A stretch of DNA of 64,000 nucleotides from contig CM060965.1 in the NCBI GenBank assembly GCA_030765045.1, positions 21,673,585 to 21,737,584 of the forward strand, given 5' to 3'. The DNA is from Tenodera sinensis (taxonomy: Eukaryota > Arthropoda > Insecta > Mantodea > Mantidae). The stretch's first letter is position 1; every line of letters begins with the position of its first letter. This document shows positions 1 through 10,202 of this stretch, piece by piece. The notes below the pieces were generated by a model that saw only the letters and a list, made by a program, of their open reading frames with translations, was not told where the DNA came from and searched no databases. The translations under genes and the position numbers were made by a program.

Positions 1-239
1 AGATTTGTTGAGGTCAGGAATTAGTTGTTTTGGATTTGTGCACAGTAATTATTGTATATAAATATAAAATGAAAAAATAAATAAATTTAGCTCACTAGTA
101 TCACAATAATCACACATTACTGTTTATAAGCTTTGATACAGTAACATAATGTTACATTTCTGCTCCAGCAATTGATGATTTATAAAACCTTTGGAGTAAC
201 TGAACATTACAATTAAGTTTTTTGAAGCTTTGTAACAGT

Positions 240-447
240 GAATGAATGTTGCGAGTCCAGTTTTAGAACACTTTTGCTTCACTTACACTGTAAATTAACA
301 GGACATGTTTTGAAAGTTCTTGCTTCCATCATCACTGTAGTAAATCGACAGAGGATGATGGAAGCAAGAGCTTTCGAAACATGTCCGTTAATTTACAGTG
401 TAAGTTAAGCAAAAGTGTTCCACAATTGGACTCGCAATGTTCATTCA
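240..447. repeat. Long palindrome with paired hammerhead-like motifs
   Basis: Arms 240-334 and about 351-447 are near-perfect reverse complements with a spacer of about 16 bases. Both arms carry GATGATGGAAGC, a short loop, a complementary CTTTC and then GAAAC (376-380) or its AAAAC variant, followed by ATGTCC. This resembles the CTGATGA - stem II - GAAAC core of a hammerhead ribozyme, with the first box damaged. GTAAAT in the spacer can pair with ATTTAC after the core as a stem I. It lies in an intron of, or beside, the DPP8/9 gene. It is probably the end of a Penelope-like element. Confidence 0.55.
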
Positions 448-899
448 GTAGCTGAACATGTTTGGAAATAATGAAAGCTTCCAGCATTACCACTGTCCAC
501 ATGACAACTATCACGTATCAATAGCACTGCCCCTGTGAAAAATTGTTCAACATTTTCACACTTTCATTCCCACTTCCAAACTTTACAGAGAGAATAACAA
601 TGATTAAAGAAAAATTCTCTCTTCCTTCTTGGTCCTCTGTGTTGAGAACTGACCACTTCACTGAAGACCCACTATTTCCTGTTTTCTTTCTACGTTGTTC
701 TTTGTGGTTATGAACATTTAAATATGGTTTAAGTTTATTTTAATGTTTAAACTGACCAAAAACTAACTTTATTACCAGTTTTTAAAATATAATCTTAACA
801 GACATAAAGAAAGGAAGGCAAAAAGAAAGAGAAATATAGCACACACCCTCAGCACAAAGCTATGGGTTTATTAGTATTCAATAAATATCAATATCTTAC

Positions 900-3800
900 C
901 AGCACATTTTGGTTGCCACCAATAACCTTGGTAACGGCTGAACTCTTCTTGCATTACATATGAAGGTATACCAGCACTAAGAGGATCATCAGCCAAACTA
1001 CGTCCACCTTTATGAGCATAAGTTAATCTCAAGGTGCTACCTGAAATAACAATAGAGATAGAATGATTTCAGTGTCATAAAATGCAAATAATAAAATTAT
1101 TAATAAACAACACTGCATTTATTATTTATTTATGCCAACAACCATCTGAAGGTTATTTAATCCTGGGATATAAAGTACTTACAATAGTAAGTCACCATTG
1201 GGGTAATTTGTCTCTGATGTGAGACTGTCTTTGTGGTTTACCAGGAGAAATACGAACTGGTTTGAGAATTTAATGCCATTCTGGCAGTTTGTCACAATAG
1301 CTCAGTGGTTAGAGCAGCCACCCGGTAAGCGGAAGGTCTGTCTGTTAATTCTCTAAAAAAAGGGCCAAAATTGTATTCACGTATGTCTAAGTGTCAGTTG
1401 TTGACTTGAAAAAAATTGGCCCTATAACTCAAGACTCTAATATTGTTCAAGAAATAACCCTTCATGATGAAAAAATTGGTGTATGGTGTAGAGCTCCAAT
1501 AAGCAATTTCTATTCTGGGTAGCTTAAAAGATATGTGTACAAGACAATCCCACATGCCCTGAAACAATTAAAACAAAATATCTGCCAGGTGACTGCTAGC
1601 ATTTCTCAATGTGAACTATGGCGAGTGATGGATAGTTTCCTAACGAGACGACGATGCCTGGTTTTAGCATCTCCTTTCATAAAGTTGGTAAGTAAGCCTT
1701 TAAAAGTAGTTTTTAAAATGTATGGTTTCATCCGCATTTTTCTATGATAGTAGCAGACAGCAACATCCCGAGGATGTGGACGGGTAAAACACTGTGTAGT
1801 CGGTTCATAAGTTTTTTGTTCTCCTGGTATATACATCTATAACTAAATAGGTATATACATATAACTACCATATCTGGAGGGTGAATTGTCCATTATGTGT
1901 ATTACTACAAGTTGTAAATGAGTCCAATGTAATGCCATATGGGTGCAAAATGCGATATGAAGTGTTTTAGCAGAACTGTAGATGTAGATTCAATCCTTTT
2001 CAGGAATATGACAATATAGAATTTAAAGTTACATTTAGGTTCTCCAAACAAACACTCATGGATATCTTCCAAGTAATAGAGCTGCACATTGAAAAACTGA
2101 CTGCAAGAAGTATGTGCATGTCAGCACAAAATCAGTCGTTGGTTACAGAGAACATCAATCTTTTGTTGATTATCCTTCATTATTACACAACAGAGCCCTT
2201 CAGAATGTGATAGGAGGTCATATTCATGTTTACAAAAGTTGTTGTTTGCTAATGCTGGATTTCTGACACTGAAGTCATTAATCCTCTTGCTCTCCAATAT
2301 TTTTCACTGATGGATGGGGCGCTAGAATTGGATAGAATTAGCAGTAAAAGTAACAGCTTTTTAGACAGCACTATATTTTTACGTTTTGGCAGTCACATTA
2401 CTCTTTTACAACCCCCAGAATGTGGACCACACCTGTCATTGGTTTACAGGTCTCACTGACCTAACTGGGAGAATTATCAAAATAAATTTAATAAATACTG
2501 TTTATAAATGTACAGTATTGAATAACAAGATCCATGGGCCCAAGCATTGCATGAATGGGTTACAATACATAAATATGTCTCAAGGTCAAGGTAATTATTT
2601 ACACACTACTGTATGGCCAGTGGATCTCCGGCTCTGACATTTCTCAAGGCCTTGTGACGTGGTGTTGCCAGTTCTTTAGCGGGAATTCCAAACAGGCTAT
2701 TTGAAACATTTCATACATCTGCAGATCGATTTGCTACTTCGTAAATTTACATTGACAGTATGTATATAAATGATTACAGAATAGTAGAAAATGGAGACAA
2801 TTGTTATACCGTTTACCTACCAGAAAAATACCAGGACAAACACAAAAGCAACTGAAACCACGTGGTCCTTCTAAAATGGAGTTGGCAACATGGTGCTACA
2901 TTTGGAAGCCACATCAAGCAGTGAGACCGCTGATTGGTGCTAGCAGAAAGTTTTAAAATCCGGAGTGTTGGTCACTTTCAGCATTGCCAACAGTAACAGC
3001 TACTGCCCATAACAGATGTAAAAGTAATATTCAAACAGAATAGTGATGTAACGAAGATATTGAATGAAAATAAAACCAAAACCTGTATTTCAATGTTGTT
3101 GTTAGCTAATGCTGGATTTCTGACAATGAAGTCATTAATCCTCTTGCTCTCCAATATTTTTCACTGATGGACGGGGCACTAGAAGTGCCCGGGCATATTT
3201 GAAGGTGGTATTTCAATGTTTTAAACTTAATAAATACCATATACTTAAATGTACACCCCTGAAACTATTAACAGTGAAGCAAATTGATCCACAAATAACA
3301 CAAAGTAATTAGAGACTCACACTTCACTTCAATAAATTGAGTTACACTCAATATTTCTCACAACGATTGTTTTGACACACCTACGTGTCATCATCAGGCG
3401 AGTTCGCCTGAAAGTGAAAGGTTACTTTTCTACTAATTAATTACTTTTCTATTGAAGCCCAAGTAGTCTGCATTCTGAGGACTAGCTGCACGTTTCCAAC
3501 ATTTTTACTTCAATTTGTAACGGCATGTGTTACCATTTTAACTATTCTTATTTTCTGAATTTAATGCTGACAATATGTTGTTTGTTTCAGAAAAGTTTAC
3601 TTCTATTCCTTTTGTTCTACATTTTGGCTTGCAGATAATACAAAACGACTTTATCAACAAAATCACAAGAGCAATCCTGGACGTGTGGCAGTTGTTTGTT
3701 GCAGTGACATCATATGTCTGACAAGATGATTACATATACCGACTATAATCAGCCTAGTTGTTTTTCTGCTTCTCTCCATAAAGAAGGGAATAGTTAATGG

Positions 3801-6800
3801 ATCCTATAATGTCGTTCTTGCAATGACCAGACCTCAATAGTTTATTAATCCATTAACTATAGAAGGAAATAGCTATTTAAAGGGCAGGTTTCTTGCAACT
3901 CAGCATAAAACCAGCATCCAGTAACTTTCATCAAATGATGGTAGTATACAGTACAACATAAGCAATGACAACTCCAAACTTATACTTTTATCACTGATAC
4001 AAAAGGTCTAATATTCTATAGCTCAATGCAAACTAGTAAACTGTCACTGCACCTGCAGCTAATTACCTATACTAGGGAAGGGACCCAGCCCCCGCCTGCG
4101 CTAAAGACCCGTCCACCGACCAGACAATACAGCTTATGGAAACGATAGCTACTGTATGTTATTTTCCTGTCTAAACTATTTCTCCTTATTCACTCTCGAC
4201 CATTCTACTTCCAGAACTTTTTCATTGTCTAATGACCTGTATAAGGAGCTGCAGTGAGCCGAGTTAGTTCAGTGCAGGTTGTAATCTGACAATTCCTTAT
4301 TGTGATTCGATGGTTGTTATGTTGCTCTGAGTTTGTACAAAAGTGATCTAAACGTAATGTTAACACTATGTTAACTAACTAGGAGACAATAAAGTGTGAT
4401 TAGCAGTAACTGGTGTTTTCTTATTTGTCACAATACATTACCAGTTTGCAAATTTAAGTGCATTATTTTATAGGCCATGAGGTGAGACATGAGCAATTTC
4501 CTTAGATGTACAGTGGCACTCTTCGCCTAAAAGGCCGATGGTGGGGGAAGTTGCACAATCATGTATGTGTAGAAGTGTAGACGTTTCTCTCCATGAAGGA
4601 GTGAAGTTCGCTAGCATGGCTTTAGTGCATATTGCTTATGACATTGTATATGTATAGCAATTAGCTTTATGACAAACAAAGTGATTTCGCTATAACTATG
4701 GCCATGTGCCAACAATAACTTTCATGTGAACTGCTCTTGTGTAGGATCTACGGAATGCAAATAAAATGTAAATGTATTCCCCCCCCCCTTCCACCCCGCT
4801 GCCCTCTCTCAGCCTTTGCAGAGAGGGAAGGAAGTAAAGCAGCTTCCCCTATGCGCAAAAACTGTTCATGACCTATACACCATTATTTTTAACATCTTCA
4901 CAGTAAAAAATGTGCAAGTATTTAGTCTATATTATCAACATTTGCCATTGTATAGTACCTGTTAGTGTATGTGATACCCATATATCACTATTGCAGACAT
5001 AAGCCACGAGATCAGGATTTGCAGGACAAATCTGTGGGTTAAGTTTTGCCCCACAGGAATTCATTCGTATCTCCGCTGGAAACAATGGGCCATTCTGAAA
5101 CACATTAAAAAGGTGAATGCTACCAGTTGTTGCAGAGAGATTGTTATAATTATCATCAATTACTTAGGCTCAGAACTTTCTTTTCTTTTTTAATTTTTTT
5201 AAATACAGTGAACTCTTGATTGCCAGGTTAGGTCTGGGACAACAGGCAAGGATAATTATGCAATACTTTTTGTATTAAAGGAGCAGTGTGGTACAAAATA
5301 CACTGAAAAAAAGAAAGGTCAAATACATTCAACAACATTTTACAAAAATCCAAGCATTCCTTTTTGAGACACCAAATAGATATAACTAGGCTTCGGAAGT
5401 TTATGTGAAATGAGGTGGTCGCAAGTTACCTGCCACACGGCCAGAGTGTGATGTCATTGCCCCAGTACAGTGACAGCACAAAGCACACTACCTACAGTGC
5501 ATAGTGTCTCTTGGATGTGTTCACTAGTTCCACAGAGTAAAATGCCTGCAGCATGAAAATAGAAATATTCACATATTGCTGAAACTGTGTAAGAATTTGG
5601 GAGTGTATATTTTACTGTAAATAGTGACGACATTGAATGTAAGTTATGGAACAACTTAATACACAACGTTTGTGCATAGACTGTACCTGACCTCCTTAGT
5701 GTTGTTGTCATAATGCGACAGACTGAACCCCCTCCCAAATGACCTCCACTGGATCTTGTTCTTCAAAGCAATTAGCTTGAATTTGGTCAGATTTAAGGAT
5801 AATACAGTAATCATTTAATGGATGATGTATTACATTGACCAAAACCCAATTTTCATCACAAACACTTACATTAGGGAATGTTGGGTGACTTGATAAATAA
5901 TGTCAGTATATTATTATTGCTTTACGATCATTATATTGCCTCATGAAACTTTTAAAAACATGCAAATAACCCTTTTTCAAACCTTGTTAGAAAGCAGACG
6001 ACCTACAGTGATGGCACATAGCAGGGACATAAGCAAGGTAGAAGGTGGGGGAAGTGGTATAGCCAACGTATGAAATGCAGAAACTATGTTAGCAACATAT
6101 GCAGGAAATGGTATGCATGCTTCTGTGTTGAGTGCCGATGTTGACAGCATCTGGACAGGAGAGGGACGGGATGCGGCAGTGAGGAAAGCTCCCATGATAC
6201 CTTGGGTGAAGGGTTTGTAGATAATTTTGTCATTTTGTGCACCTTGCCTCAGTAAAGTGCAACTTATACACATTTACATAAATAAATTACATATTATGTG
6301 TGTCAATTATAATTCCTAAAGGTGTATTCTTAATACTTGTGCAATAAAACAGTGCAATATAGTGTTAAAACTGTGGGAAAATGTATTGGAAATGTTTTGG
6401 TCAATATTATAAATTATCCCTTTGGTAAAACTGTAGATGAGTGGCGTCATGTGGTTCACTGACAGTTGTACTCTGTCACAGACATACAACGGAGGAAGAT
6501 GGCGCTGCAACACACAAATATCTTTTGCCAACCTCACATTATACAACTCGCTAAAAGTACCAAGCACGCATCATAAAATAGCCGATACCACAGTTAATTA
6601 AGAAACATTTCCTTTGTTAATTATTATTACAATTTTATTTATTAATTACTATTATTATTATTTCCTCTTCTTATTTACTACTATTATTAATTTTTATTAT
6701 TTATTATTAACAAATTGGTTGGCAACATTCACATGCTTCCGGCATTGGCAACATATACGTCACCAACGCGTTGAAGGACAGGTAACTGATAACACCACTC

Positions 6801-7445
6801 TTCAGTCACAACACAGCTGCCTGTCGACCACGTGGGCTGCTATTCTACAGGATAACCATCCCTTTTAATATGCTTCCTTAGATACTTACACTGTAACCAG
6901 TATCTAGGCATTGGAACAGGCTACTGGCTGCTGGAAACACCAACTTTCCCGACTCCTGGTGCAATTCATACGATGTAATGCCCCATGTTGCTAATCGCTT
7001 TCTTTCCCAGAGTAACTGCTCTTCTCGTGAGAACCTTTGGGTATTGAAATCAAATTAAACATTATACAACTTGAAGCTGTTTCATGTCAGAGGTTTAAGT
7101 ATGGCAATATGTGTATTTGCCTAGACTAATTCAAATATTTGTCTAATTCACATACCTGCTCACACTAGACAGACTCTGAAAATTGGCTTCTATTACTGGT
7201 TGCCACTGTAAGCGGGAACCTGTGTGAAGATCACCATTCGTAACATCAGCACAGAGCAAGGTAGTTTCCCAACCATTTGCTGGTGTGCTCAGGAAATAGA
7301 TGCGTGTCCGTCCGTCAGGTAAAGTACGAAACTGAATGGATCCCGGTACCATCGTCGACAAACTCGACAACTGACGACGTAAGTCACACACCACATTTTT
7401 CAGTTCTGACCATGAACGCTTTTCAGGCACAGCATTGCTTTCCAT
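900..7445 (-). CDS. DPP8/9: Dipeptidyl peptidase 8/9-like (S9B), N-terminal exons, partial
   Basis: Four exons on the minus strand: 7156-7445, 6890-7034, 4959-5094 and 900-1040, all with GT donors and AG acceptors in matching phase, giving about 237 residues. DPP8/9 are cytosolic serine peptidases that remove Xaa-Pro dipeptides. Seen here is only the N-terminal helix and the start of the beta-propeller: SWSELKNVV, then TRIYFLSTP, LQWQPVIEANFQ, SREEQLLWERKRLATWGI, LNPQICPANPDLVAY, CNSDIWVS, and GIPSYVMQEEFSRYQGYWW, each lining up with DPP8/9 as I know the family. The QEEFSRYQGYWW segment carries the paired glutamates (EE) that bind the substrate amino terminus. The ATG at 7445 is chosen because an in-frame TAG lies five codons upstream. 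No TM or signal segment is seen, as expected for DPP8/9 rather than DPP4. The alpha/beta-hydrolase domain and catalytic triad must lie left of the window. The 3.9-kb intron between 1040 and 4959 is full of repeats. Confidence 0.92.
1119..1344 (+). repeat. SINE family 1 copy (tRNA-derived)
   Basis: Begins with TTTATGCCAACA and AACCATCTGAAGGTTATTTAATCC, runs through the body (ACCATTGGGGTAATT, TTTACCAGGAGAAATACGAAC) and ends with a tRNA-like box A (TAGCTCAGTGGTTAGAGC) and the GCGGAAGGTCTGT segment. The same modules recur at 10603, 11641, 13449, 20236, 29100, 48219, 48620, 50778 and 53881. Confidence 0.75.
1425..1840. pseudogene. Mariner-type transposase fragment and associated repeat
   Basis: At 1425-1520, plus strand, NPNIVQEITLHDEKIGVWCR can be read, matching the region of mariner-like transposases just before the third catalytic residue. 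The following stretch 1600-1770 is repeated in inverted orientation at 56640-56760 (shared CTCCTTTCATAAAGTTGGTA type sequence). No open frame remains and no terminal repeats were found, so this is a decayed fragment. Confidence 0.5.
2240..2326 (-). mobile_element. 3' end fragment of an RNase H-bearing non-LTR retrotransposon
   Basis: About 87 bases equal to the last part of the LINE copies at 17519-17600 and 49581-49665, here in minus orientation and with a few substitutions. It includes the end of the second ORF and the terminal GCATTAGCAAACAACAAC. Strongly 5'-truncated. Confidence 0.7.
3085..3220 (-). mobile_element. Minimal 110-bp LINE insertion with 13-bp target-site duplication
   Basis: GTATTTCAATGTT occurs at 3085-3097 and again at 3208-3220, bracketing about 110 bases that match the 3' end of the LINE at 49581-49690. 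The insert is read on the minus strand and ends in an AAC-type tail. The perfect duplication marks it as a bona fide, very strongly 5'-truncated retrotransposition event inside the DPP8/9 intron. Confidence 0.85.
3245..3420 (-). repeat. Hammerhead-like repeat copy
   Basis: Minus strand reads CTGATGA (complement of 3391-3397), a hairpin GACAC-GTAGGT-GTGTC, then AAAAC where GAAAC is expected. Immediately before the core is a perfect small hairpin (CAGGCG/CGCCTG at 3395-3410). The outer part (AACAGTGAAGC, TTAGAGACTCAC) recurs at 17846-17925, 20530-20612 and 50430-50620, so this is one member of a dispersed family. Confidence 0.5.
3421..4042. other. Intron stretch without recognised feature
   Basis: Intronic sequence of the DPP8/9 gene. 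I see no exon, tRNA-like box or transposase reading here. A short GGATCCTATAATGTC region near 3800 has no partner elsewhere in the window. Confidence 0.4.
4043..4432 (+). mobile_element. Possible solo LTR
   Basis: A GC-richer block with a TATA-like TGTATAAGGAGC at about 4237, a downstream ACAATAAAGTGTG poly(A) signal, and an end at TTGTCACA. The layout (promoter, about 150-base leader, poly(A) signal, short tail) and similarity of the AATAAAGTGTG-to-end segment to 61870-61914 suggest an LTR. No matching target-site duplication or internal region was found, so the limits are guesses. Confidence 0.35.
5095..6889. other. Intron of DPP8/9 without recognised element
   Basis: 1.8 kb between two DPP8/9 exons. 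It contains low-complexity ATT-rich sequence at 6614-6715. The open frames here are short and show no family motif. Confidence 0.45.
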
Positions 7446-10202
7446 CTTCCTCTCTCCCTACCTCAGTACAGCTTAAACATTCTCAAAGGGCTTTTCGGTG
7501 TTGTTTCATTGTTGTTCTAGCAGCAGGTGCTCCTCTTGCTGGCATAAACCTTCAAATTTTACTATCATTGAAGATTTGAAGGAACCTTTCATCCACGTCT
7601 ATTTTTCATACCGGGCTACACAGCGTCCCTGTAATTGATACACACATTGTTGTAGTATGACGTGAGACAGAATATGGGTTCCTTAACCTAAAATTCTACA
7701 GGTCGGTTGTCTTTCCTGGACATACATGACATACGCTACTCTTTGCAATAACAATTCAAAATGACGTACTATGTAAGAGAAGTATGTCATAAAAAGAGCC
7801 TATAGGCAAAACGTATTATTTATTAACTGAACCCAGATCACCGTAATATCCTTCAAATTGATTAGCTGTTCAAAGAGCACAAATTGCATGTGTTCATAAT
7901 AGCATGTTAACCTTGTCATAAGTATACATGGATTTAAACCTGAGGAAGAATTTAATTTAATATCATTAATTTGCAAAATAAATCAAGAAGTATAATTTTT
8001 TAATCACACTTGGTTCATTCACCCACTGCCCTCTGTCGAACATATGTTAACGTTTTTGCATAACGTATAATCTGTGTGTTTTTGACTATCGCTGTACCCA
8101 CAGCCTTCATTACTAAAAATTTGACTGCATGCGTTTCCGAGTCCGGAATATCGTGTGGTTTAGCGTCTTTGAATCGTCGCCATTGTAATTTGTAAGATTA
8201 AGTGAGCAGCCGGCGTGTAACCGGCATTATTTTCATTTGTGCTTGTAAAAGGTAAAAATTTATGCTTGTTGTGTGACGTATTGAGTATTTATGCATGTCT
8301 GGTTACATGTAATTGATTGAGATTTCCCACAATGTTTCTTTTCGATACCGAAGTATTGTAAGACCAAGGTTATGGGCAGATTATTTTTTCCGTTCGTGTG
8401 CCTTAATTCCAGTCTTTGTACTTAAAACATTGTTTACATTTTACAAGTTGACTAACTTTTGCTTTTATAATTTTGTGAACTTTAAATCTTCAGTTCTTAA
8501 TTTAATATTTTGATTTAAGCTTTCGTATCTATGGTGATTGATGTGTTGTCAAATAAGAGGAAACACAGGAGGCTGCGCTTTTTAAGTCAAGACTGACTGA
8601 TAATAAATGGACTTGTTAATCTGGAAAATTAAATCAGTCTAGGAAAATTCAAAATTCCATCCACAGGCCCGAACAATTATATAACTAGAACATGTTTTTC
8701 CGATGTCATCCATAATTATCGATTTAGGGTTTAATCCAGATATTTCTTTATTGCTAGAAAGAAATGGCAAGGCAGTCAGTGACTATACCTCCTGGTTGAT
8801 GAAGTTTGACGAATATAAAAGAGTGAAAATGCGTAAAACAGTATACTTAGCACATTGAGCAGTGTAAGTAACCTTTGGCCTCTAAAGGCCTTTTTGTGAA
8901 ATAAATGGTTACTAAAATTAAAATTACTCTTAAACTTTTTTGTTACATTTTTGGCATAATCTCAGTGCATAGAGCTAGCGTAAACCAAGTTCTAGCACCT
9001 CATTTAACTTCTTTTTAGAGAAGCTTCAAAATTAAGTAATAAAGTCTTCATAAAAGTTTCATGGTTGCTGAGAAAAAGGATCATATATAATGAAAAATGT
9101 AAGTTGCAGAAATAAGCAATTACAGTTTTTTTCAAATCCTTACTTTTGGAAGCTAGCAATGCTCAGTGACCACCATATCCTCTTGATTCTTTTGGCCCTC
9201 TTCTGCTGCCTTGCTTCCAGGAGATTTGATTCTGCTTTTGCTATCCGCTTCTGATCCACGTAGTAAAATATTTTTGTGTAGGTTCCAGTCCAGCTTTGTT
9301 TAAAACCTTAATTCTTCCATTATTTGCTTCACCCAATTGGTAAGCTTGTTTCATACTTGTAAGTGAGAAAGGGTACGAAACGCTTACGTGGTACACTCTA
9401 TTGTAAGTATGTCATCAGTGAACTGTATCTGTTCCAGCACTTCTTCCTAGCAATTTTGTATGGTTGAATTGAATATAAAATGTCGTCTTCCTTTCATAGA
9501 AGTTTGAAAACAGTGTTGTTGTAATTAATTTAATTAACTCACCTTTTAAATTAAGTTAAAATAAAATGTCGTTTTTAAGAAAGCTATTTAAGGCAGTGTG
9601 GGGACCCCTAAACATCGGGGTGTCTGCGGGGCCGTTATTTACCCCACCGATAGTGGTAGCATAAGCTTGAAAATAATTTTGAGAAATATGGAATTCCATT
9701 GATTCAAAACAAGAAAGAACATTTGAATATTACAGGAAAGGTACAACATTCAAACTCTTTAATGTTTCATTTTTGCAGGCAAGTATGGAGTACAGGGAAG
9801 AGGGTAGGTCCATAATGAGATGCAATTTACATCCATAGCATAGGTATTAGTGCAACAGGGCTTTTGCATATATGTGTAAATATAATCATTGATAAAGCAA
9901 ATTGAACACAGCAACACTAAACCGGTCATCGGTGGTGATGTGTGTTGTTTCTGTGAAGTCCCAGTATACCGCTACCTGGACCTAAGGTCACAATAGGCAT
10001 AGACCCTTTTCATTGCGCTAGGAAAATAGGTCACTGCCACAGAACTACCATCCTTATTGTTCTAGTATAACATTTACATTATTAAAATTCTTATAGGAAC
10101 ATTGTTGATCAGTGTCAGTTGCACGAGGTGCTAGTTAATATTATAATGATGTTTATAATATTGTTTATGGTTCAATTCATTAGATAAACCGCCAAGCTGA
10201 AT
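7446..10202. promoter_or_regulatory. Divergent intergenic region between DPP8/9 and ILF2
   Basis: Holds both promoters and probably a 5' noncoding exon of ILF2 around 8100-8255: the sequence there has several CpGs (CGTTTCCGAGTCCGG, AATCGTCGCC) and ends at AAAAGGTAAAAA, a possible donor. A fragment of the Penelope-associated repeat (AGAAGTTTGAAAACAGTGTTG) lies at 9495-9560. No protein gene is seen. The exon is inference from composition only. Confidence 0.4.

Noticed and set aside
240..447. CRISPR-like or bacterial terminator hairpins
   Set aside because: The hairpins are eukaryotic transposon foldbacks; no regular repeat-spacer arrays and no bacterial genes are present.
332..514. 60-codon minus-strand open frame
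   Set aside because: It overlaps the arm of the long palindrome and only reflects its sequence; no family motif.
1..899. Next exon of DPP8/9
   Set aside because: I looked on the minus strand for the segment after the QEEF-RYQGYWW exon and found no matching reading between splice sites; it must lie outside the window.
1281..1340. tRNA gene from the TAGCTCAGTGGTTAGAGC box
   Set aside because: No acceptor stem or anticodon arm, and the sequence recurs many times with a common body: it is a SINE head. The same holds for the other tRNA-like boxes at 10930, 42510, 52000 and 54785.
6614..6868. 84-codon plus-strand frame rich in Tyr, Phe, Ile
   Set aside because: Translation of an ATT/TTA-rich low-complexity run, not a membrane protein.
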